A stretch of DNA of 10,004 nucleotides from an uncultured bacterium (GTDB taxonomy: Bacteria; Planctomycetota; Phycisphaerae; Phycisphaerales; SM1A02). Below are positions 1 through 6,162 of the stretch, one piece after another; position 1 is the first letter of the stretch, and every line of letters begins with the position of its first letter. The position numbers were made by a program, and so were the translations under genes. The DNA lies in the NCBI GenBank assembly GCA_903861235.1, contig CAIOTP010000214.1, positions 1 to 10,004 on the forward strand, written 5' to 3'. The notes beneath the pieces were generated by a model that was not told the origin of the DNA, searched no databases, and was given only the letters and a program-made list of their open reading frames with translations.

Positions 1-126
1 AAGAGCTACCTGTACCTGAACGGCACCACGATCGACTTCAAGGACGAGATCATGGGCCGTGGCTTCGTGTTCAACAACCCGAACGCCACCACCACCTGCG
101 GCTGCGGCAGCAGCTTCAGCGCCTGA
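1..126 (+). CDS. A-type iron-sulfur cluster carrier, C-terminal fragment (IscA/ErpA/SufA/HesB family)
   Basis: The gene is cut by the left edge, so only the last 41 residues are visible, reading from the first base in frame 1 to a TGA at 124-126. The visible part has the family's C-terminal signature: a short strand (YLNGTTIDFKDEIMGRGF), then FNNPNATTTCGCGSSFSA, ending two residues after the SSF. The paired cysteines of the CGCG motif are two of the three ligands with which A-type proteins hold an Fe-S cluster or iron. The third, upstream cysteine lies outside the window. Family members are about 105-130 residues long and deliver Fe-S clusters to apo-enzymes in the cytoplasm. Which subtype (IscA, ErpA, SufA) this is cannot be decided from the tail. 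It converges on the c-di-GMP gene, with a strong hairpin between them. Confidence 0.93.
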   Translation, partial: KSYLYLNGTTIDFKDEIMGRGFVFNNPNATTTCGCGSSFSA

Positions 127-150
127 CCCCTCGTTCATCATGGACTTCCA

Positions 151-189
151 GCGGGCCGCTCCCTTGGGGCGGCCCGCCGGCTTTCCGGC
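151..189. terminator. GC-rich hairpin between convergent genes, probable bidirectional terminator
   Basis: A perfect 9-bp inverted repeat, GCGGGCCGC (151-159) and GCGGCCCGC (169-177), encloses a 9-nt loop. A second small hairpin, GCCGG-CTTT-CCGGC (176-189), overlaps its right edge. There is no long T-tract on either side, so it would be a non-canonical terminator. Its position, 24 nt after the stop of the Fe-S carrier and 18 nt beyond the inferred stop of the opposing gene (196), suits a shared transcription end. The role is inferred; the repeats are directly visible. Confidence 0.6.
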
Positions 190-195
190 TTCGGT

Positions 196-2507
196 TCAGG
201 CGACCGTGCGGACCTCGAGCAGTTCCAGCGGATCGGCACTGGAGGCCACGGGTCGGCCGAACAGGTACCCCTGGTAGAAGCGGCATCCGTCCGCCCCCAG
301 CAGGGACATCTGCGCGGTGGTCTCCACCCCTCGGCGATCACGCGCAGGCGCACCGCGTGGCACATGGCCAGGATGGCGCGGACGATGGCGGCGTCCTTCG
401 GGTGGTCCATGATCCGCCTCACGTAGTTCTGGTCGATCTTCACCTCGCGGACCGGAAGTTCCTGCAGCAGGACGAAGGGCGAGCTGCCGGAGCCGAAATC
501 GTCCAGCGAGAATTCGATGCCGTGGGCGATCAGGGCGTTCATGCGCTGCACCGTGGCGTGCATGTCCTGCACCACGGTGCGCTCCGTGATCTCCAGTCGA
601 AGCTCGCTGCCGTGGGCGCCGGTTCGGGCCAGGATCTCGAGCACCCGCTCCACGAAGTCGGGACGCGTGAACTCGGGCGGGCTCAGGTTGACCGCGATCC
701 GGAAGCCCTCGGGCACCCGACCGCGCCATTGCACCGCCTGCTCGCAGGCGTGCTGCAGCGTCCAGCAGCCGAGCGTGTGGATGAAGCCGGATTCCTCGGC
801 CACGCGGATGAAGTCGCTGGGGGCGATCGGCCGCTGGTTCTGGTCGGTCCAGCGGAGCAGCGCCTCGGCGCCGACCAGCCGGCCGGCCTCGTCGACCTGG
901 GCCTGGTAGTGAACCCGCAGGGAGCCGTCGGTGAAGGCGTGCCGCAGCCGTGCCTCGAGCGCCGACCGGGAGTCCACCTGCTCCTGCATGGCCGGCAGGA
1001 AGAGGCGCACGATGTTCTTGCCGTCCTGCTTGGCCTGGTACAGCGCCACATCGGCGGCCCGCAGCATGCCGTCGGCTCCGAGCTCGCCCGCGGTGCTCAG
1101 CACCACCCCGATGCTCACGCTGTGATGCACGGTGCCCACCGAAAGCTCGTAGGGCTGGTCCATGGCGTTGAGGACCTTGGCCGCCACGCGCTGGGCCGTG
1201 GCCTGCGCGCGGTGCGGATCCGTGCCCAGCTGCTCCAGCAGGACCACGAACTCGTCGCCTCCCAGCCGGGCCACCGTGTCGTAGGGCCGCACCAGCTCGC
1301 GCAGACGGACCGCCAGGCTCTTCAGGAGCTGGTCGCCTGCCGCGTGACCATGCGTGTCGTTGAGCCACTTGAACCGGTCGATGTCCAGCATGAGCAGCGC
1401 GGCCACCTGGCCGGTGCGAGCCCGGGCCAGCAGCGACTGCTGAAGGCGGTCGACCAGCAGGCGACGGTTGGGAAGATCGGTCAGCATGTCGTAGAACGCC
1501 AGCTGATGGATGTGGTCCTCGTAACGCTTGCGATCGGTCAGGTCGAAGATGGTGCCCGCCATGCGCACGGGGCGCCCGTCGCCGGAGCGCAGGATCGTGC
1601 CGCGCACCAGCACCGGAAGGCACGAGCCGTCGTCGCGGTCCAGCAGCACCTCGATCTCGATCGCCTTGTCCGCACCCACGAAGGCCCGCTGCAGCTGCTC
1701 CTCGAACCGCTCCCGATCCTCGGCGTGGACCCGATCGTGCCAGAAGCCCTTGCGAGTCACGGCCCCCGCACCGTGCGGACCCACCATCTCCATCCACCGC
1801 GAGGAGAGGAAGCAGGTGTCGCCGGCGATGTCCCAGTCCCACCAGCCGTCGTTGGTGCCGCGGAGCACCAGTTCCAGCTGTTCCTGGGACTCCCGCAGAC
1901 TGGCCACCTGCTGTTCGATCACGCGACGATCCAGGGCGTTGTCGATGTGCGCCGCGCACTTCTCCGCCAGCACGGTCAGCATCTCCGCCGTCTCCTGTTC
2001 CAGGGGCACCGACATGCTGTCCACGCCCGCGGTGTTGGCCGCAAGCACCACGGCCGTGGCATGGCCGTCCCGACCCACGCAGCAGCATGCCAGCACCCGG
2101 TGCAGGTCCACCCCGGGCAGCAACTCCCGAAGGTCGCCTTCGAGCATGATCGCCTTGCCCGTCTGGGGCAGCCGTGCGGCGAGCGGGGTGCCCGCCCGGC
2201 TCCAGTCCGTCTCGGGGGGCGAGGCTCCGAACACCGCGAACGGCCGCCGGGAGAATCGGTCGACCGGAGGCAGGATCCAGACCGCACCAAGAGCCACATC
2301 CAGCACGTCCACGATCGCCTCGGCGAAGATCTCGCCCACCGGCCGCTGGTCCACGCGGTCGATCAGGTGGTTCGACAGCCGGTTCAACCGCATGAGCTGG
2401 GCCACCTGTCGATCCAGCCGCGCCTGGGTGGTGATCAGCGCCTGCTGGAGCAGGTTGTGGGCGGCCACCAGGGCCGAGGGGTCGTTGGGTCCGGGCCGCT
2501 CAGCCAT
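196..2507 (-). CDS. GAF-PAS-GGDEF-EAL cyclic-di-GMP synthase/phosphodiesterase, frameshifted near the C-terminus
   Basis: This hybrid enzyme probably makes and/or degrades c-di-GMP. Domains in order: a helical start (~1-50), a GAF-like sensor (~52-195), PAS/PAC (~203-327), GGDEF (~335-500) and EAL (~515-770). The GGDEF motif is intact (416-420) and is preceded by an RxxD inhibitory site (RPYD, 407-410). The EAL domain has EAL (548-550), VNLS (606-609), EITE (639-642), DDFG (669-672) and KID (690-692). After Glu726-Gly727 a base is missing. The conceptual protein then reads GVETTAQ and ends with VRTVA at a TGA at 196, giving about 770 aa. The literal reading frame instead runs out of frame to 138, giving 789 aa. 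No transmembrane segment is visible, so it is probably cytoplasmic. The start ATG at 2507 overlaps the FIST gene stop, implying co-transcription and translational coupling. Homopolymer sequencing error and true mutation are both possible. Confidence 0.9.
327..330 (-). other. Single-base deletion (frameshift site) in the EAL domain
   Basis: On the minus strand the codons read GTG ATC GCC GAG GGG TGG AGA. Adding one G restores GTG ATC GCC GAG GGG GTG GAG ACC, the conserved VIAEGVET of EAL domains. The other minus frame then continues with a well-conserved EAL tail (GADGCRFYQGYLFGRPV) to the stop at 196. The plus strand shows a run of four C at 327-330 where five are expected. Confidence 0.9.
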
Positions 2508-3705
2508 GGCCCGGGTCGCGGCGATAGAGCGCCGCGAGGGCGGTGGTGTAGTTGTGGTACGCGTTGCGGCCGCCCAGCCGCGCGTACTCGCCGAATCCGT
2601 ACATGCCCAGCCACGGGGGCACCACGCCGTCCTTGGCGAAGGGCTGCTGCATGCGGTGCACCAGCTCCTCCTTCATCACGCGGTTGAACAGTCGGCGCCC
2701 CCGCGCCAGACAGTCGGCCTGGAAGACCGCCACCGGCAGCCGTCCGGGCTGGCGCTCGGCCATGGCCTTCATCATGCGATCCATGTCGTTGAAGATCAGG
2801 TCCTCGTCGCGACGCGTGAGCCAGAGTCGGCAGCCTTCCTTGGCGTCGGTGGCGTAGATGATCTCGCCCTCGGGCGTGTGGTGCGTGACCACGCGAAGAA
2901 TGTGGGCATTGCCGTACTCCTCGGCCAGAGCGGGCGGCAGGGCCTCGGCCAGCGCGCCGATGGGAATGGTGTCGCCCTCCATGGCGGTGGGGGGCAGGCC
3001 CATGCGCGACAGGAACGCGGGCCAGGCCGGCTTGCCGTCGATCTCCACGATTCGATTGCCACGTGCCTTGGTGATGGTCATGGGATCGCCCGCCGCCACG
3101 AATCCATGCGTGGCCTGCGTCTCCACCTCGAGCGAGGGATCCCAGATGCCCACCGCGAACGCGCCATGCTGGTAGCGCTGGCCGTCGATCGCCTGGAAGG
3201 TGGCCACGCCCTGCATCTGGTCCGACGAGGTGGCGCCGAAGATGACCACATCCGGTCCCAGCACCGACTCGATGCCGGCGATCAGGGCGTCGTTGGCGAT
3301 GTCGATGCCCGAGGCCAGCAGGTACATCATGCGCACCGGTTTGGGCGCCTTGCGGAGCTGCTGCGCCAGCTCGGCGCCCTTCTGGAACGAGGTGGAGCCG
3401 AACAGGCCGTCCACGTGGGCCACGGTGAAGCCCTGACCGCCCACCGTCATCACCGCGATGTCGTGCATGGACTCGCCCGGGCCTTCGCGTCCCACCACGC
3501 CAGCGCAGGATGCGGCGAGCACCCGCGCGCCGGGTCGCTCGGCCTGAGCGACCTTCGAGAGCGCGACCAGATCGTGGCCGACCACGGCGTTGATCAGGAT
3601 CAGGTCACACGGTCCCGCCGCGCCGCCGGCGCAAAGCTCCAGGGCCTCAAGGACGGCGCGCTGTGGATTGACGGCTCGGATGTTTGCAGATCGAAATTCA
3701 AGCAT
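2500..3705 (-). CDS. FIST-domain sensor protein (FIST_N + FIST_C)
   Basis: This soluble protein of about 401 aa has the two FIST (F-box and intracellular signal transduction) domains, a family predicted to bind small ligands and often encoded beside signalling enzymes. FIST_N covers roughly residues 20-200, with ASCAGVVG at 65-72 and VIFGATSSDQMQG at 154-166. FIST_C follows, with QADCLARGRRLF at 329-340 and the end motif MYGFGEYARLGGRNAYHNY at 368-386. No signal peptide or membrane span is seen. The frame opens further upstream at a TTG (3759), but I prefer the ATG at 3705: the family usually begins close to this point, and GGAGGT lies 12 nt upstream. It is the first gene of an operon; its TGA (2502-2500) lies inside the start of the downstream GGDEF-EAL gene. 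Some FIST proteins (NosP) bind haem and sense nitric oxide, but I cannot assign a ligand here. Confidence 0.88.
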   Translation of the reverse strand: MLEFRSANIRAVNPQRAVLEALELCAGGAAGPCDLILINAVVGHDLVALSKVAQAERPGARVLAASCAGVVGREGPGESMHDIAVMTVGGQGFTVAHVDGLFGSTSFQKGAELAQQLRKAPKPVRMMYLLASGIDIANDALIAGIESVLGPDVVIFGATSSDQMQGVATFQAIDGQRYQHGAFAVGIWDPSLEVETQATHGFVAAGDPMTITKARGNRIVEIDGKPAWPAFLSRMGLPPTAMEGDTIPIGALAEALPPALAEEYGNAHILRVVTHHTPEGEIIYATDAKEGCRLWLTRRDEDLIFNDMDRMMKAMAERQPGRLPVAVFQADCLARGRRLFNRVMKEELVHRMQQPFAKDGVVPPWLGMYGFGEYARLGGRNAYHNYTTALAALYRRDPGHG

Positions 3706-3717
3706 GTGGATCTTGCA

Positions 3718-3723
3718 ACCTCC
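3718..3723 (-). promoter_or_regulatory. Shine-Dalgarno-like site deciding the FIST gene start
   Basis: ACCTCC on the plus strand is GGAGGT on the coding strand, 12 nt before the ATG at 3705. The spacing is a little long, but this is the only good Shine-Dalgarno match before any start in the window. It lies inside the longer TTG-initiated reading frame, so it argues for the shorter protein. Confidence 0.5.
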
Positions 3724-3736
3724 AATTCCGGGCCAT

Positions 3737-3768
3737 GATCCAAGAAATTCAAGATCCAAGAATTCGGA
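3737..3768. repeat. Tandem 16-bp direct repeat, candidate operator
   Basis: GATCCAAGAA occurs exactly at 3737-3746 and again at 3753-3762, a period of 16 bp. The full units are GATCCAAGAAATTCAA and GATCCAAGAATTCGGA. GAAATTCAAG at 3744-3753 also recurs at 3693-3702, inside the start of the FIST gene. The repeats lie 32-63 bp upstream of the FIST ATG in the AT-rich island, where a regulator might bind. The function is inferred. Confidence 0.45.
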
Positions 3769-3896
3769 TTTATTCCGGACGGCCCCCCGGGGGAGCGATA
3801 GAAACCGGGCGGATGAAGCCTAAGACCAGTTTTGGCATGATCTTGCGATGTCAGTCCCGGACTCGTCGGACCCCGGACTGGGGGCGGCTTCACCCC

Positions 3897-3914
3897 GGAA
3901 CCGGGTGCGGTTCC
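3897..3914 (+). repeat. Hairpin in the peptidase gene leader
   Basis: A perfect 7-bp stem, GGAACCG (3897-3903) and CGGTTCC (3908-3914), with the 4-nt loop GGTG. No T-run follows on either strand, so it is not a classical terminator. It sits 68 nt before the peptidase ATG and 7 nt before the next hairpin. Confidence 0.5.
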
Positions 3915-3920
3915 CTGCCA

Positions 3921-3950
3921 GGCCGGAGCCCGGGCCACCCGGGCATGGCC
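3921..3950 (+). repeat. Extended 11-bp hairpin in the peptidase gene leader
   Basis: GCCCGGG (3928-3934) and CCCGGGC (3938-3944) pair around the loop CCA. After an internal loop (GGA/AT) the stem continues with GGCC (3921-3924) and GGCC (3947-3950). The 11 base pairs are all G-C and lie 31 nt before the ATG. It could affect transcription or translation of the peptidase if the transcript begins upstream of it. There is no T-tract. Confidence 0.5.
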
Positions 3951-3981
3951 GAGACGAGCCCGCTCGGGGATCCTTTGCGCC

Positions 3982-6162
3982 ATGACGCTTCGCCCCCAAC
4001 CGTGGACGCTCCGCATCGCGCTGATCACCCTCTCCGCCTGCACCAGCGCTCCGCCGCTGCCCGCCGTGCCGCGCGATGCCGCCGGCAAGCCGGTGCCTCC
4101 CGTGGCCCGGCAGGAGGTGTTCGTGGTCAAGAGTCCGCATGGCGAACGGGTGGACGAGTACTACTGGATCCGCGACGACCACCCCAGGCAGAAGCGTGCC
4201 GAGGTCATGGATCTGCTGAGGGCGGAGCAGGCCTACACCGAGGCCATGCTCGAGCGTCTGCAGCCGCTTCAGGACACGCTGCTGAAGGAGATCCGCGGCC
4301 GCATCCAGGAGGACGACAGCACGCCGCCTCAGCACGACCGGGGCTGGTGGTACTGGATCACCTATCGAGCGGGTGAGGAGCATCCCGTCCGCATGCGCCG
4401 AGCCGGCGGGGTGTCAGGCCCCGAGAGGGGTGCCCCCGAACAGGTCCTGCTCGACGGCAACGAGCTGGCCCGGGGGCAGGACTACTTCCGCGTGAGCGCC
4501 GCGTCGGTCAGTCCTGACGGCAACCTTCTGGCGTGGACGCAGGACACGCAGGGTCGTCGTACCCACGAGCTGCTGGTGAAGGACCTTCGATCGGGCCAGG
4601 TGCTCGACCGCGTGCCCGGCACGCTGGAGCCGGTGGTGTGGGCCAACGACGGCCGGACGCTCTTCTACATCCGGCAGGATCCGCAGCTTCTGCAGAGCGG
4701 GCCCGTGTGCCGGCACGTGCTGGGCACGGCGGCGGACCGGGACGTGGTGGTCTTCGACGAGCCGGACAAGACGCTCACCGTGGGCATCGACGCCACGGCC
4801 TCCCGCCGCTTCCTCTCCATCCAGACCGAGGGCTACAACGAGAACGCCCTTCGCGTGGTGCCGTTGGACGATCCCGCCCAGGCGCCGCGACTTGTGCTGC
4901 CCATGGAGAAGGGGGTGCGCCACTACGCCGACCACCTGAAGGGGCACTGGGTGATCCGCACCAATCGCCATGCCCGCAACTTCCGGCTGGTCAAGGTGCC
5001 CGAGGCCGCTCTGGCCGACCCCGCGGCGTGGGTCGATCTCGTGCCGCATCGGACCGACGCCGCGATCGACGGCTTCGCGCTGCTCGAGGGCGGCATCGCG
5101 GTGGCGGAGCGGGCGCAGGCCAACCCCGGCGTGCGTGTCGTGCCCTGGAGCGGCGGCGCCGGTCGCGCGGTGCCGGTGCAGGAGACGGCGTCCAGCATGC
5201 GGCTGGGCGACAACCCCGATCCTGCGAATCCCTTCGTGCGGGTCGGCTTCACCAGCATGGTCACGCCCGCCACCGTGATCGACGTGGACCTGGCCAGCGG
5301 CGCCCAGACGATCCGCAAGGTGCAGCCGGTGATCGGCTACGACCGCACGAAGTACGAGACCGCCCGGGTCTGGGCCCCCAGCCGCGACGGCAAGCGGATC
5401 CCGGTCTCGGTCTGCTGGCGCAAGGACGCATGGAAGCGGGACGGCACGCGGCCCATGCTGATCGAAGCCTACGGCTCGTACGGCTACCCCAGTGACGCGG
5501 CCTTCGATCTGGCCGGCGTTTCGCTCATGGACCGCGGCTTTGCGCTGGCCACGGCGCATGTGCGAGGTGGCGCCGACCTGGGGCAGGACTGGTACGAGGA
5601 CGGCCGGCTGCTGAACAAGCGGAACACCTTCAACGACTTCGTGGACGCCACCGACTTCCTGATCCGCGAGAAGTGGGCCGATCCGTCACGGGTCTTCGCC
5701 TCCGGCGGCTCGGCGGGCGGGTTGCTCATGGGCGCCGTGGCCAACATGGCGGGGGACCGCTACCGGGGCATGGGTGTGCACGTGCCCTTCGTGGACGCGC
5801 TCACCACCATGCTGGACGCGTCCATTCCCCTGACCACCAACGAATGGACGCAGTGGGGCAACCCGATCGAGTCGAAGGAGGCCTACGCGTACATCCTGTC
5901 CTACTCGCCCTACGACAACCTGCAGGCGAAGGCGTATCCGGCCATGCTGGTCACCACAGGCGTGTGGGATTCGCAGGTGGGCTACTTCGAGCCGACCAAG
6001 TACGTCTCGCGGCTGCGGCGACTGAAGACCGACTCCAACCCGCTGCTGCTTCACGTGAACATGGCGGCGGGGCACGGCGGCAGGAGCGGCCGCTTCGAGC
6101 GGCTGGCGCAGGTGGCGCGCGAGCAGGCGTTCTTCCTGGACCTGGCCGGGATCCGCGACTGA
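3982..6162 (+). CDS. ptrB: Oligopeptidase B-type serine peptidase (family S9A), putative lipoprotein
   Basis: This 726-aa prolyl-oligopeptidase-fold enzyme cleaves short peptides, in the oligopeptidase B subgroup typically after basic residues. The N-terminal arm has YYWIRDDHPRQ at 60-70, a beta-propeller spans about 80-440, and the alpha/beta-hydrolase domain runs from ~480 to the end. The catalytic triad is visible: Ser577 in GGSAGG, Asp663 in DSQVGYFEP and His698 in AAGHGGRSGR. WYEDGRLLNKRNTFNDF (537-553) is typical of oligopeptidase B. The N-terminus MTLRPQPWTLRIALITLSAC has a basic start, a short hydrophobic stretch and a lipobox-like L-S-A-C with Cys20, then a proline-rich linker. The protein is therefore probably exported and lipid-anchored, unlike the cytoplasmic E. 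coli enzyme. No upstream in-frame start exists nearby, and the Shine-Dalgarno is poor (GGGGA, 11 nt upstream). It ends directly against the opposing gene's stop codon. Confidence 0.92.
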   Translation: MTLRPQPWTLRIALITLSACTSAPPLPAVPRDAAGKPVPPVARQEVFVVKSPHGERVDEYYWIRDDHPRQKRAEVMDLLRAEQAYTEAMLERLQPLQDTLLKEIRGRIQEDDSTPPQHDRGWWYWITYRAGEEHPVRMRRAGGVSGPERGAPEQVLLDGNELARGQDYFRVSAASVSPDGNLLAWTQDTQGRRTHELLVKDLRSGQVLDRVPGTLEPVVWANDGRTLFYIRQDPQLLQSGPVCRHVLGTAADRDVVVFDEPDKTLTVGIDATASRRFLSIQTEGYNENALRVVPLDDPAQAPRLVLPMEKGVRHYADHLKGHWVIRTNRHARNFRLVKVPEAALADPAAWVDLVPHRTDAAIDGFALLEGGIAVAERAQANPGVRVVPWSGGAGRAVPVQETASSMRLGDNPDPANPFVRVGFTSMVTPATVIDVDLASGAQTIRKVQPVIGYDRTKYETARVWAPSRDGKRIPVSVCWRKDAWKRDGTRPMLIEAYGSYGYPSDAAFDLAGVSLMDRGFALATAHVRGGADLGQDWYEDGRLLNKRNTFNDFVDATDFLIREKWADPSRVFASGGSAGGLLMGAVANMAGDRYRGMGVHVPFVDALTTMLDASIPLTTNEWTQWGNPIESKEAYAYILSYSPYDNLQAKAYPAMLVTTGVWDSQVGYFEPTKYVSRLRRLKTDSNPLLLHVNMAAGHGGRSGRFERLAQVAREQAFFLDLAGIRD

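Larger units (their letters stand above)
3706..3981. promoter_or_regulatory. Divergent intergenic control region
   Basis: This 276-bp gap separates the divergently transcribed FIST operon (-) and peptidase gene (+), so it should hold both promoters. The part at about 3690-3775 is distinctly AT-richer than the rest of the window (for example CAAGAAATTCAAG, GGATTTATTCC), as expected for promoter DNA. I could not find a -35/-10 pair I would defend on either strand. The right half is GC-rich and full of inverted repeats. A near-palindrome AGTCC-C-GGACT lies at 3853-3863, with two clearer hairpins further right, listed separately. Confidence 0.55.

Noticed and set aside
357..2687. A 776-codon open frame on the plus strand opposite the GGDEF-EAL gene
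   Set aside because: Its translation is low-complexity, rich in His, Gln, Arg and Gly, with no recognisable domain, and it lies antisense to clear motifs. Long antisense frames are expected in GC-rich DNA.
3706..3759. TTG start at 3759 for the FIST protein
   Set aside because: It adds 18 residues not typical of the family and encloses the GGAGGT that sits before the ATG at 3705; it cannot be fully excluded.
3783..3793. CCCCCCGGGGG palindrome as a terminator
   Set aside because: It has no loop-forming spacer and no T-run, and it lies in a divergent promoter region where no gene ends.
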